A stretch of 64,000 nt of DNA from Shimia aestuarii (GTDB lineage Bacteria; Pseudomonadota; Alphaproteobacteria; Rhodobacterales; Rhodobacteraceae): assembly GCF_022814865.1 (NCBI RefSeq), contig NZ_JAKVRD010000006.1, forward strand, positions 124,001-188,000, given 5' to 3'. This document shows positions 17,904-26,028 of this stretch, in pieces. The notes below the pieces were generated by a model, which was not told the origin of the DNA, did not search any database, and saw only the letters and a list, made by a program, of their open reading frames with translations. Made by a program: the position numbers and the translations under genes. Positions within the stretch are counted from its first letter, which is position 1, and every line of letters starts with the position of its first letter.

Positions 17904-19445
17904 TCAACGGCCCCGAAACAGCCCACCTAAGATTCCGCGCACGATCTTGCGCCCGGTGGTGCCCGTGAGTTCTTTCATCACCATTTTCCCCATAGCCTCG
18001 CCAAAACTATCGCCCCGGCGAGTGCTGCGCGACGTAGAGCGTGTCACCCGCGTTCCGGAATAGCGCCGCCCTGCGCTGTATTCGCGCGCAGCCGTCTCCA
18101 TCTCCTCTTCGCGGGCCTCTGCCGCTTCGGCCTCTGCAGCGGCCTTCTCGGCGCGGTCCTTGAGCATCTCATAGGCAGAGCGGCGATCCTTGAGCGCCTC
18201 GTATTTTCCGGCCACAGGAGAGGCGTTGATAACCGTCTTGCGAAGGCTCGGCTCGATCGGGCCAAGACGCGAGGACGGCGGACGGATCAGCGTGCGTTCG
18301 ACGACCCCCGGAATACCTTTCTTCATCAGGAAGGACGTGACCGCCTCACCGACCCCAACCTCACGGATCGCGGTTTCTGTGCTGAAACGCGGGTTTTCGC
18401 GATAGGTCTCGGCAGCGAGACGCAACGCCCGCCGATCCCGCGCGGTAAAAGCGCGGAGGGCATGCTGTACACGGTTGCCAAGCTGGCCAAGGATATCCTC
18501 GGGAATGTCGTCAGGGTTCTGTGTCACGAAATAGATACCGACCCCCTTGGAGCGGATCAGGCGCGCCACCTGTTCAACCTTATCGACGAGCGCCTTGGGC
18601 GCACCGTCGAACAGGAGATGCGCCTCATCGAAGAAGAAAACAAGGCGCGGCTTGTCCGGGTCTCCGACCTCGGGCAGTTCCTCGAACAGTTCGGACAGGA
18701 GCCAGAGCAGAAACGTTGCATAAAGCCGTGGCGACCCCATGAGCTTGTCCGAGGCGAGGATATTGATCCGCCCGCGACCATCAGTATCCGTCCGTATGAT
18801 ATCCGACAACTCAAGCGCGGGTTCACCAAAGAGCTTCGCACCGCCTTGGTTCTCGAGCACGAGAAGCCGACGCTGGATCGCGCCGATCGAGGAGACCGAG
18901 ACGTTGCCATATCGCAGCGAAAGATCGTCCTTGTTTTCACCGACCCAGACCAGAAGCGCCTGCAAGTCCTTGAGATCAAGAAGCGGCAGCCCCTCTTCAT
19001 CGGCGAGCCGGAAGGCAATGTTGAGGATACCTTCCTGCGCTTCGGTCAACTCCATCAGCCGGGACAGGAGAAGCGGCCCCATTTCGGCGACGGTCGTGCG
19101 AATCGGGTGGCCTTGTTCCCCGAAGAGATCCCAGAACGTGACTGGAAAACTCTCGTACCTATAGTCGTCAAACCCGATCTTGCCGGCCCGATCCATGAAG
19201 GCCTCGTGCAGCTTGAACTCGGCGCTGCCCGCATCGGCGAGCCCCGAGAGATCGCCTTTCACATCCGACAGGAAGACCGGAACGCCCGCCTTGGAAAAAC
19301 CTTCGGCCAAGATCTGAAGCGTGACCGTCTTGCCGGTGCCTGTCGCCCCCGCGACGAGGCCATGACGGTTGGCATATTCGAGTTTCAGCCCCTGTTTGGT
19401 GCCATAGTCTTCTCCGCCGCCACCGACAAAAATTGCATCTTCCAA
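17904..19445 (-). CDS. HerA-like (DUF853) ATPase/helicase
   Basis: A 513-residue ATPase of the bacterial HerA-like DUF853 family, related to DNA-translocating FtsK/HerA motors; its substrate in bacteria is not settled. After the opening [20 protein letters not shown] come Walker [10 protein letters not shown], Walker [12 protein letters not shown] and later sensor/arginine segments such as [10 protein letters not shown] and [13 protein letters not shown]. The C-terminal 100 residues are highly charged (Glu/Ala-rich coiled coil, then Arg/Ser-rich). An open frame continues upstream to an ATG at 19616. However, the TTG at 19445 has AAGGAG 7 nt before it and coincides with the family N-terminus, so the TTG is preferred. 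Confidence 0.85.
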   Translation of the reverse strand: MEDAIFVGGGGEDYGTKQGLKLEYANRHGLVAGATGTGKTVTLQILAEGFSKAGVPVFLSDVKGDLSGLADAGSAEFKLHEAFMDRAGKIGFDDYRYESFPVTFWDLFGEQGHPIRTTVAEMGPLLLSRLMELTEAQEGILNIAFRLADEEGLPLLDLKDLQALLVWVGENKDDLSLRYGNVSVSSIGAIQRRLLVLENQGGAKLFGEPALELSDIIRTDTDGRGRINILASDKLMGSPRLYATFLLWLLSELFEELPEVGDPDKPRLVFFFDEAHLLFDGAPKALVDKVEQVARLIRSKGVGIYFVTQNPDDIPEDILGQLGNRVQHALRAFTARDRRALRLAAETYRENPRFSTETAIREVGVGEAVTSFLMKKGIPGVVERTLIRPPSSRLGPIEPSLRKTVINASPVAGKYEALKDRRSAYEMLKDRAEKAAAEAEAAEAREEEMETAAREYSAGRRYSGTRVTRSTSRSTRRGDSFGEAMGKMVMKELTGTTGRKIVRGILGGLFRGR

Positions 19446-19519
19446 ATACTTGCTCCTTGTAATCAGGCCGCCGTTCCGCATCAAAAATACATTGTTAACC
19501 CCCTCGTGCCAGTATTGAT

Positions 19520-19604
19520 TTCGTTCTGATCGCTGCGGTGATCGCAAAGAACGGTTTTCCTCCCTGTTGGACTTGGCCGCCCCTTTCTTGGAGCGGCCTT
19601 TTTT
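19520..19604 (+). ncRNA. Candidate small RNA A with C-rich anti-Shine-Dalgarno segment
   Basis: Three elements follow one another on the plus strand upstream of the divergent helicase gene. First comes a stem CGTTCT (19522-19527) with AGAACG (19548-19553), enclosing a smaller TGCG/CGCA hairpin. Next is an unpaired TTTTCCTCCC (19555-19564), complementary to ribosome binding sites. Last is a terminator stem GGCCGC (19575-19580) with GCGGCC (19593-19598) followed by six T residues. This is the layout of a trans-acting small RNA. No promoter was recognised and the 5' end is a guess. The stretch would be the N-terminus of the helicase only if its far-upstream ATG were used. Confidence 0.45.
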
Positions 19605-19641
19605 CAGGCTAAACATGCGGAAACCCGTGTATTTTTTCCTG

Positions 19642-19747
19642 TTGACGGGTCGTTGAAATCTTCGTAGCGTTCACGACAGAAAACAAGTCGGCCAGTCCGA
19701 CGGGGAGTGAAATGGGGAGGGAGCCGCAAGGCTCCTTCTTCTTTTTC
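19642..19747 (+). ncRNA. Candidate small RNA B with promoter and intrinsic terminator
   Basis: A promoter-like TTGACG (19642-19647) and a weaker TAGCGT (19665-19670) are spaced by 17 bp. About 7 bp later a predicted transcript of roughly 70 nt would contain a stem GTCGG (19687-19691) with CCGAC (19697-19701). A single-stranded GGGGAG-rich linker follows, then a terminator stem GGAGCC (19720-19725) with GGCTCC (19730-19735), capped by a GCAA tetraloop and followed by TTCTTCTTTTT. No open reading frame of note lies in it. The unit ends about 150 bp before the IalB-family gene, so it could alternatively be an attenuated leader. Confidence 0.45.
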
Positions 19748-19899
19748 GCGGGGTCGATTTCCGAATTGCCGCGCAGGCCCGGACCCCTTGAAGCGAAAAA
19801 CCGCCCTCTGCGGCCATTTTGCAAAGGGCTTTGCCTGACAAGCGGTTACGGGCATGGTAAGCGATATCTGACTCGCATACACAACGACGGGAACTCGAG

Positions 19900-20481
19900 A
19901 TGTCCAAGCACGTTAAACCCCTTTTCGCCGCCGCACTGATCGCACTGGCTGCTCCGCTTTCGGCGCAGGTGGGCTCTCTCTCGGATGGCTCCATCATGGA
20001 AGGCCAAGCCGCCGCTCCGGCCGCAAAGCCCGGTGAAGAGGTCAGCTCCGAGAAGATCGGTGCGTGGGATCTGCAATGCGCCAAGACGGGCCCCGAGCCG
20101 CGCCCCTGCCGCATGTATCAGCTCCTGACCGACTCCGAGGACACACCGGTGATCGAGATGACCATGTATCGTCTTCCCGAAGGTGCCCCGGCAGCGGCCG
20201 GCGCGACCTTTGTGGCACCGCTCAACACGCTCCTGACGGCTCAGCTCGCGGTCGCAATCGATGGTGTTCTGGTACAGCGCGTACCGTTCACGCTCTGCTA
20301 TGAAGCCGGGTGTGTTGCGCGCATGTTCATGTCGCCGATCGAAGTTCAGGCCTTCCAGAACGGCAAATCCTCGACGGTCTCGCTGGTTCCGGCGCTGGCC
20401 CCCGATCAGGTGGTGTCGGTGGAAATGAAACTCGATGGTCTGAAAGCGTCCTTCGAGAAGGCGAACCCCGTCAATCAATAA
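19900..20481 (+). CDS. IalB-family (invasion-associated locus B) exported protein
   Basis: A 193-residue periplasmic or outer-membrane-associated protein of the IalB family, named after Bartonella but widespread in free-living alphaproteobacteria, where its role is unknown. It has a signal peptide (MSKHVKPLFAAALIALAAPLSAQV), a short Ala/Pro-rich linker and the IalB domain starting IGAWDLQCAK. Four cysteines occur as the family pairs (LQCAKTGPEPRPC and LCYEAGC), likely forming disulfides. It is a single-gene unit ending at a strong terminator. Two candidate small RNAs lie upstream. Confidence 0.88.
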   Translation: MSKHVKPLFAAALIALAAPLSAQVGSLSDGSIMEGQAAAPAAKPGEEVSSEKIGAWDLQCAKTGPEPRPCRMYQLLTDSEDTPVIEMTMYRLPEGAPAAAGATFVAPLNTLLTAQLAVAIDGVLVQRVPFTLCYEAGCVARMFMSPIEVQAFQNGKSSTVSLVPALAPDQVVSVEMKLDGLKASFEKANPVNQ

Positions 20482-20502
20482 TCGATCAAAGACCGATCAA
20501 AC

Positions 20503-20534
20503 AAAAACGCCGCTCTCAATAGAGCGGCGTTTTT
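20503..20534. terminator. Bidirectional terminator between ialB-like and ketoacyl synthase genes
   Basis: AAAAACGCCGCTCT (20503-20516) pairs with AGAGCGGCGTTTTT (20521-20534) around CAAT. It has T-runs on both strands and lies between two convergent genes. Confidence 0.92.
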
Positions 20535-20552
20535 AGTTTCCGAGATAACCGC

Positions 20553-21761
20553 CTAGACCTTGCGCAGCGCAATCACCGCGTTCAAGCCGCCGAAGGCAAA
20601 GGCGTTGGACAGCGCCACATCGACCTTGGCCTCGCGCGCCTCGTTCGGCACCACGTCGAGTGCACATTCCGGATCCGGTTCTTCATAGCCAATGGTCGGC
20701 GCGATCACCCCGTCGCGTAGCGCCATGATACAGGCCAAAAGCTCGACCGCGCCGGTGCCGCCGATCAGGTGGCCGTGCATGGACTTGGTCGAGGAGATCA
20801 TCAACTCGTCTGCGTGCTGGCCGAAGACATCCGCCACCGCGGCGCACTCTGTCTTGTCATTCGCGGCCGTGCCCGTGCCATGCGCGTTGATATAGCCGAC
20901 TTCCTCGGTATTGATCCGGCCATCGGCCAGCGCCCCGGCAATGGCGCGCGCAGCGCCTTGCTTGGACGGCATGACGATATCTGAGGCGTCCGATGTCATG
21001 GCAAAGCCGACGACCTCGGCCAGAATCTCGGCTCCACGGGCGCGGGCGTGATCGTATTCCTCGAAGACGAACACCCCAGCCCCTTCGCCCTGTACCATGC
21101 CGTTGCGGTTGGCCGAGAACGGGCGGCAGGCGTCCTTGGACATGACGCGCAGGCCTTCCCAGGCCTTGATCCCGCCAAAGCACAGCATGGATTCCGCCCC
21201 ACCAGTGATCATCACAGGCGCAGCGCCGGCGCGCACGAGTTGAAAGGCCTGGCTCATGGCGTGGTTCGAGGAGGCACAAGCCGTTGCAACGGTAAAGCTC
21301 GGCCCCTTGAGATTGAACTCCATCGAGATATGGCTCGCGGCGGCGTTGTTCATGAGCTTCGGCACCACGAAGGGATGCACGCGGTTCTTGCCGTCCTCAT
21401 AGACCGAGCGGTAATTCTCGTCGAGGGTCTGCATACCGCCGCCCGATGTCCCGAGCACCACGCCACAGCGCGCCGCAAGATCCCCGGAGAAGGACAGGCC
21501 CGCCTGCCCGATCGCCTCGCGCGCCGCGACAAGCGCGAACTGCGTGAACCGGTCGTAAAGGGCGATCTGCTGGCGATTGAAAAGGCCTTCGCTTTCAAAG
21601 CCCCGCACTTGCCCGCCGATCTTGATCGCAAGGCGGTCCACATCGCGCACGTCCAAAGGTCCGATTCCGCAGCGCCCGTCTTTCATGGCGGAAAACGTCT
21701 CGGACACGTTGTGGCCAAGCGCATTGATCGTGCCGGCCCCTGTGATGACGACCCGTTTCAT
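20553..21761 (-). CDS. Beta-ketoacyl-ACP synthase (FabF/KAS II type)
   Basis: Elongates acyl chains by decarboxylative condensation with malonyl-ACP. The 402-residue product shows the intact thiolase-fold triad: Cys in VATACASSNHAMSQ, His in NAHGTGTAANDKTE and His in KSMHGHLIGGTGAVE. It begins MKRVVITGAGTINALG without leader. It is the last gene of an operon with an L,D-transpeptidase, an LpxD-like protein and a dedicated ACP, and lies 27 bp after the ACP gene. This context suggests a KAS serving an envelope lipid rather than bulk fatty acid synthesis. The housekeeping fabF is normally next to fabG/acpP, which are not here. Confidence 0.92.
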   Translation of the reverse strand: MKRVVITGAGTINALGHNVSETFSAMKDGRCGIGPLDVRDVDRLAIKIGGQVRGFESEGLFNRQQIALYDRFTQFALVAAREAIGQAGLSFSGDLAARCGVVLGTSGGGMQTLDENYRSVYEDGKNRVHPFVVPKLMNNAAASHISMEFNLKGPSFTVATACASSNHAMSQAFQLVRAGAAPVMITGGAESMLCFGGIKAWEGLRVMSKDACRPFSANRNGMVQGEGAGVFVFEEYDHARARGAEILAEVVGFAMTSDASDIVMPSKQGAARAIAGALADGRINTEEVGYINAHGTGTAANDKTECAAVADVFGQHADELMISSTKSMHGHLIGGTGAVELLACIMALRDGVIAPTIGYEEPDPECALDVVPNEAREAKVDVALSNAFAFGGLNAVIALRKV

Positions 21762-21788
21762 CCTATCCCCTCCACTTGCAGGCAGATG

Positions 21789-22046
21789 TCACGATTGGTC
21801 TGCGATGAGTTTGTCGATCCCGGCCACGATCGAGGCCACCGAAGAGATATCGAAGTCGCTATCGCTTGGATCATTGGCATTGAAGGGCACAGAGATATCA
21901 AAGGCCTCTTCGATGGCAAAAATGCTTTCCACGAGACCGAGGCTATCGATCCCGAGATCTTCAAGCGTGCTGTCCATGGTCACGTCCGAGGGGTCGAGAA
22001 CGGCTTGCTCCGCAATGATTTCGATCACCTTGTCCTTGACGCTCAT
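21789..22046 (-). CDS. Specialised acyl carrier protein (AcpXL-like)
   Basis: An 85-residue acyl carrier protein. The phosphopantetheine site is the serine in DLGIDSLGLVES near residue 36, and the following IFAIEEAFDISVPF segment resembles AcpXL of rhizobia more than AcpP (which has ADSLDTVELVMALEEEF). The ATG at 22046 is chosen because AGGAAG lies just upstream; an in-frame codon at 22064 lacks one. Lying between lpxD-like and KAS genes, it probably carries a special acyl chain for an outer-membrane lipid. That role is inference; the carrier function itself is clear. Confidence 0.9.
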   Translation of the reverse strand: MSVKDKVIEIIAEQAVLDPSDVTMDSTLEDLGIDSLGLVESIFAIEEAFDISVPFNANDPSDSDFDISSVASIVAGIDKLIADQS

Positions 22047-22077
22047 TTGTCTTCCTTTCGCCAATACTGGCTGTCAT

Positions 22078-23169
22078 TTAGTCCTTCGTCTCCAACTTGG
22101 AAACGGTTTTTTGCAGTGCCGCGAATTCTTTGAGAAGCCGGGGCAAACGCCGGAGACCCTTATACATCTCCAAATGTGACTCCATCTTGACAGCCGGGTA
22201 TCCGAGGACCACCCGTCCCGCTGGCACCTTGGAGAGCATCTTGGAGGCGCCACCCGCGATCACATTGTCGCCGATGGTGGTATTGTCGCTCACGCCGCAT
22301 TGCCCGCCCATCACGACATTGCGGCCGATCTTCGTCGAGCCAGCCACGCCCACCTGCCCGGCAAGCAGCGTATCATCGCCAATCTCGACATTGTGGGCAA
22401 TGTGCACGAGGTTATCGAGCTTCACGCCATTGCCGATTTTTGTGTCGCGTACCGTGCCGCAATCAATACAGGTATTGGCGCCGATCTCGACATCATCTCC
22501 GATGGTGACAGAGCCGAGGCTATGGATACGGGCCCAGGACTGCGATTTGACCTCGCCCTGATCGCCGAGGGTTTCGCGGGCGGCTTCGACGCCGGATTTC
22601 TCGGGCGTGACAAAAGAAAACCCGTCAGAGGCGATGCGTGCGCCCGGCTGGGCGATGAAACGCGCACCGATTGTGGCGCGGGCGCCGATCGACACCATTT
22701 CGCGCAGATAGGCCTTTTCCCCAAGCTTCACATCCGCGCCGATGACACAATGCGGCCCGATCAAAGACCCGTTGCCGATCCGGGCGCGCGGGCCCACGAC
22801 AGTCAGCGGACCGATCGTGACGCCTTCGCCGATCTCGGCACTGGGATCGATGACCGCACTTGGATGAATACCGGTGCCGAAATGCTGACCGGGGTCCATG
22901 ATCGCGGAAAGCCCGGACATGGCAAAGCGGCCGCGCGGCGAGGTGATCGCCGCCTCAAGGCCAAGCGCCTGCCAGTCAGCACCGGGCCATAGCATTGCAG
23001 CGCGTGCCCGGCCCTTGCTCAGCCCTTCGGCGTATTGTGGATTGGTCACCAACGCGAGGTCATCCGAGCCTGCCGATGCTGGCTCCGAAACCCGGCTCAC
23101 GATCAGTTTGGTGTTGCCAAAGGCCTCCGCCCCAAGGGCGTCGGCAATCTCTTGGATAGTATGGGCCAT
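22078..23169 (-). CDS. lpxD: LpxD-like UDP-3-O-acylglucosamine N-acyltransferase
   Basis: A 363-residue acyltransferase with the LpxD N-terminal domain ([37 protein letters not shown]) followed by a hexapeptide left-handed beta-helix from about residue 105. The catalytic histidine segment [17 protein letters not shown] is intact. The C-terminal helix is short and charged. In lipid A synthesis LpxD transfers a hydroxyacyl chain from ACP to the sugar amine. The usual partners bamA, fabZ, lpxA and lpxB are absent here, so this may be a second copy with a dedicated ACP and KAS. The ATG at 23169 is preferred because GGGGGA precedes it. Confidence 0.86.
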   Translation of the reverse strand: MAHTIQEIADALGAEAFGNTKLIVSRVSEPASAGSDDLALVTNPQYAEGLSKGRARAAMLWPGADWQALGLEAAITSPRGRFAMSGLSAIMDPGQHFGTGIHPSAVIDPSAEIGEGVTIGPLTVVGPRARIGNGSLIGPHCVIGADVKLGEKAYLREMVSIGARATIGARFIAQPGARIASDGFSFVTPEKSGVEAARETLGDQGEVKSQSWARIHSLGSVTIGDDVEIGANTCIDCGTVRDTKIGNGVKLDNLVHIAHNVEIGDDTLLAGQVGVAGSTKIGRNVVMGGQCGVSDNTTIGDNVIAGGASKMLSKVPAGRVVLGYPAVKMESHLEMYKGLRRLPRLLKEFAALQKTVSKLETKD

Positions 23170-23196
23170 GTGTCCCCCGCGAATTGCGGGCAATAC

Positions 23197-24804
23197 CTAC
23201 CCCTGAACCGAGCGCAAAGCCACCCCTTCATTCACCATCGCCTGCCAGATCTTGGCATCGCGACCGTAAACGTCACGGCGGTATTGCACAGGGCCCTTCG
23301 CATTGGTGAAGGCGGTTCGGTAGATGATATGCACCGGGATCGGTTTCTGCAGGTCAACCTGCGTTTCACGGCCCGTCTTGAGCGTCGAATGGAAGAACCC
23401 TTTGGGATCGCTTTCCTGACGTGCGAGCAGCGCATAGGCGAACTCGAACGGCTTTTGCAGGCGGATACAGCCATGGCTGAAGGCACGCACTTCGCGGGCA
23501 AACAAGCTCTTGGACGGTGTGTCGTGCAGGTAGATGTTGTGACGGTTCGGGAACATGAACTTCACCAGACCAAGCGCGTTGCGAGCGCCCGGGGGTTGTT
23601 TGATATCAAACGGGAAGTTCCGGGTGCTGAACTGGGTGAAATCCACCGCGCCGCGATTGACCACGCGCCCGCGTCCGTCGATCAGCTTGAGATAGCTGAC
23701 CGCGTTCGGATTGCGCTGCAACATCGGCAGGTATTCCTTGGTCGCGATCGAGCGCGGGACGTTCCAAGTCGGGTTGATGACCATATGCTCCATCACGTCC
23801 GAAAATTCCGGGCTGCGATGGTCGTGGCGGTTCTTGCCGACAACAGAGCGGGTCATGAACGTCACACGATCATTGTCGACGATGCGAGCGTGGAAATCGG
23901 TCAGGTTCACAAGAACATGACGCTCGCCGCGCGGTTTGTTGAGCCAGCGCTCCCGCTCCATCGCCACCATGACGGACTTGACCCGGTCCACGGGAGAGCG
24001 GTTGATCTCGGAAATGGTCGACTCTCCGGCAACGCCATCCGCTTCAAGCCCATGATCAAGCTGAAACGCTTGCACGGCTTTCTCCAGCACGGAGTCATAT
24101 TCCGCGGTGGCGCTACGTCCCAGGTAGCCGAGCGCCACGAGACGATCGCGCAATGCGACGACCGCCGTGCCACGATCTCCGGGCTCGAGTTTGCGCGATT
24201 TGACCTCAGAGCCCCACCCTCCGGCAGTCGCCAGGTGTTCAAGACGCATCTTCTCTTTGAAGAGACGGACATACTCGGGTGTGCGCGGCGCAAGGCCACG
24301 CATGTAAGAATTCGGCTCGGAAGCAATAAGGTTTGTGAGATAACCGCGCCGATCACGACGCGGCGAGTCACGCTTGATGCCATCGTCAAGTTGGGTCGGA
24401 ACGAACATGCCGGTCTGGAGATCGCGGGCATAGCTCAGGAAAGCCTTGGAAAGCGCGACCTCTGCCATGCCGAGCGCGCGGGGCGTGTGCGCGGCGCGCA
24501 GTTGACCATAGAGCGCATCAAAATCGTAGCGGGCCACGGGAAGCCCATGGTCATCCGCCGTCTCGATGGCCTTCAGAAGCGCTTGTCGACGGGCAAGATC
24601 ATCGGCATCGGTGCCGGTCCAGATCGGTTGATAATTGGTGTCGCGGTAGAAGCCTGCGATGTCGGCGTCGCGGGCGGCGGCTTCGGCGACGGCTTGTTTG
24701 AAGGCGGTCACTTCGGCTTGGGCAGAGGGCGCAAACGCCCCGGTCGCAACCGTAAAGGCAAGGCCCGCTACGGTAAGAAATCGGCGAGTAATCATCCTAG
24801 GCAT
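23197..24804 (-). CDS. L,D-transpeptidase (YcbB/LdtD type)
   Basis: A periplasmic enzyme that forms 3-3 crosslinks in peptidoglycan. The 535-residue product begins with a signal peptide (MPRMITRRFLTVAGLAFTVATGAFAPSAQA) and has a helical scaffolding region. A peptidoglycan-binding domain follows (GDRGTAVVALRDRLVALGYLG ... AVQAFQLDHGLEADGVAGEST, about residues 200-265), then a YkuD catalytic domain with the active-site motif FSHGCIRLQ and its nucleophilic cysteine. Length and order match E. coli LdtD (YcbB). The gene heads the operon with lpxD-like, acp and KAS (27-bp gap to lpxD-like) and diverges from a MepK-like peptidase gene. Confidence 0.92.
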   Translation of the reverse strand: MPRMITRRFLTVAGLAFTVATGAFAPSAQAEVTAFKQAVAEAAARDADIAGFYRDTNYQPIWTGTDADDLARRQALLKAIETADDHGLPVARYDFDALYGQLRAAHTPRALGMAEVALSKAFLSYARDLQTGMFVPTQLDDGIKRDSPRRDRRGYLTNLIASEPNSYMRGLAPRTPEYVRLFKEKMRLEHLATAGGWGSEVKSRKLEPGDRGTAVVALRDRLVALGYLGRSATAEYDSVLEKAVQAFQLDHGLEADGVAGESTISEINRSPVDRVKSVMVAMERERWLNKPRGERHVLVNLTDFHARIVDNDRVTFMTRSVVGKNRHDHRSPEFSDVMEHMVINPTWNVPRSIATKEYLPMLQRNPNAVSYLKLIDGRGRVVNRGAVDFTQFSTRNFPFDIKQPPGARNALGLVKFMFPNRHNIYLHDTPSKSLFAREVRAFSHGCIRLQKPFEFAYALLARQESDPKGFFHSTLKTGRETQVDLQKPIPVHIIYRTAFTNAKGPVQYRRDVYGRDAKIWQAMVNEGVALRSVQG

Positions 24805-25111
24805 CGAAATAAGCTCTCTCTGTCTCGGCAGTCCACAACATGCTGACCCAGTGTGCCGATTTGCATCGGGCTGTCTATTCACAGTTTCATCAAATCCTCA
24901 CATCTGATGCAGGGAGGTCGCAGTTTCCCCTTAAGGGGATTGAAACGCATTTCAGCAAAATTCCGCCCAAATCCTTCATATAAAAGGAAAGGTCGGAAAT
25001 GAACGCTTGGTCGCCGAATCGTCTTGTGGCATAAAACGCGCATCTGGGGATGGATATGACGATCGCGAATAATCGCGGCTTGACGAACGAGACGGGACAG
25101 GCATTCGACCA
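24805..25111. promoter_or_regulatory. Divergent intergenic region between L,D-transpeptidase and MepK-like genes
   Basis: A 307-bp gene-free stretch that must hold both promoters. It contains a perfect 14-bp palindrome, TCCCCTTAAGGGGA (24926-24939), and beside it a TGAAA/TTTCA inverted repeat (24941-24945 and 24950-24954). An AT-rich TATAAA occurs at 24979-24984, but no well-spaced -35 partner was found on either strand. The palindrome is a plausible shared operator. Confidence 0.5.
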
Positions 25112-25678
25112 ATGAGTGACTCAACGCTGAATTTCACGCGGCGCGGCCTCTTGCGCGCCTTTGCGGCAACCACGGTAGCAGCAGCCCCCACATTCTCCCA
25201 CGCGGCAGGTTTCCTGCGAGGCTCCGGCGATATTCGCCGGATCCGCATGTATTCCGCCCGCACCGGGGAACGCATGGACACAATCTATTGGATCGAGGGC
25301 GAGTACATCAAGGAAGCCGTCAACGAAATCAATAGCTTCATGCGCGACTGGCGCACCAACGACGTGAAGAAAATCGACCTGCGCACCATCGATATCATGG
25401 CCGCATCGCACAACCTTCTCGACGTGCACGAACCCTATATGCTCCTGTCGGGCTACCGCAGCCCACAGACCAACGCGATGCTGCGCTCGCGCTCTCGCGG
25501 GGTGGCAAAGAACTCGCTGCACATGAAGGGCCAGGCGGCGGATTTGCGTCTCGCGAATCGCTCGGTCAACCAGATGGCCAAGGCAGCCCTTGCCTGTCAC
25601 GCGGGCGGTGTCGGGCGCTACTCGGGCTCCAATTTCGTCCATATGGATTGCGGCCCGGTCCGCAGCTGGGGCCGGTAA
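25112..25678 (+). CDS. MepK/YcbK-like murein endopeptidase (DUF882, M15_2)
   Basis: A 188-residue exported peptidase. A twin-arginine-like signal (NFTRRGLLRAFAATTVAAAPTFSHA) precedes the DUF882 domain. Zinc-ligand candidates are seen in SLHMKGQAADLR (His and Asp) and NFVHMDCGPVRSWG (His), as in the LAS peptidases. The E. coli homologue MepK cleaves the 3-3 crosslinks made by L,D-transpeptidases, and ycbB and ycbK are also neighbours there. Here the two genes are divergent. The TAT motif suggests export in folded form, perhaps with metal already bound. Confidence 0.88.
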   Translation: MSDSTLNFTRRGLLRAFAATTVAAAPTFSHAAGFLRGSGDIRRIRMYSARTGERMDTIYWIEGEYIKEAVNEINSFMRDWRTNDVKKIDLRTIDIMAASHNLLDVHEPYMLLSGYRSPQTNAMLRSRSRGVAKNSLHMKGQAADLRLANRSVNQMAKAALACHAGGVGRYSGSNFVHMDCGPVRSWGR

Positions 25679-25722
25679 AGCCAAAAACCTTAAGCTTGTC
25701 TTAAGAGATATGAACCGAATCG

Positions 25723-25752
25723 ACCGGCCTCATCGTGAGAGCCGGTTTTTTC
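25723..25752 (+). terminator. Terminator after the MepK-like gene
   Basis: The stem ACCGGCCTCA (25723-25732) pairs with TGAGAGCCGGT (25736-25746) with one unpaired A, around a TCG loop. It is followed by TTTTTTC and a further T-rich stretch. Confidence 0.85.
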
Positions 25753-25794
25753 TTTTTGGATCAACACGTTGCAGCGCGGCACGGCGCCAAAGTT

Positions 25795-25835
25795 CCGATG
25801 TAGGTATCACGTCGGTATTGCGTCTGTATTGCGTC
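25795..25835 (+). repeat. Tandem 11-bp repeat element, copy 1
   Basis: Three consecutive 11-bp units are seen: GGTATCACGTC (25803-25813), GGTATTGCGTC (25814-25824) and TGTATTGCGTC (25825-25835). The first two are identical to units on the opposite strand at 61401-61422. The 5' flank CCGATGT (25795-25801) can pair with ACGTCGG (25809-25815) as a 7-bp hairpin. The element lies between convergent genes and is outside any open frame that looks coding. Confidence 0.8.
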
Positions 25836-26028
25836 AGCGCGGCGCGAAACCGCCGATCCCCTTGCCCTGCCGCACGGTCCATGAACGGACACAGACCTTC
25901 GTCCTTCTGCCAGACATGGAAAAGGCGCCGCAGGGGCGACGCCTTTTCTTGAGAGGGAGGCTCCAAGGGAAGGAAGAAAAGAGCCACCGGTCTCTGCCGA
26001 AGAAGGGAACTGCGATCCCCCTCCTCCG

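Larger units (their letters stand above)
19446..19899. other. Gene-free interval between HerA-like gene and ialB-like gene
   Basis: This stretch of about 450 bp holds the two small-RNA candidates described separately. The remaining part, 19750-19899, contains no convincing open reading frame, tRNA or repeat. A weak GGGA ribosome-binding element precedes the ialB-like start. Confidence 0.6.
25679..26028. other. Gene-free interval between convergent mepK-like and cytochrome b genes
   Basis: A stretch of about 350 bp. It holds the mepK-like terminator, the 11-bp tandem repeat element described separately, and an imperfect hairpin AAAAGGCGCCGC / GCGACGCCTTTT around 25920-25945 that probably ends the minus-strand cytochrome operon. 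No convincing gene is visible on either strand. Confidence 0.6.
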
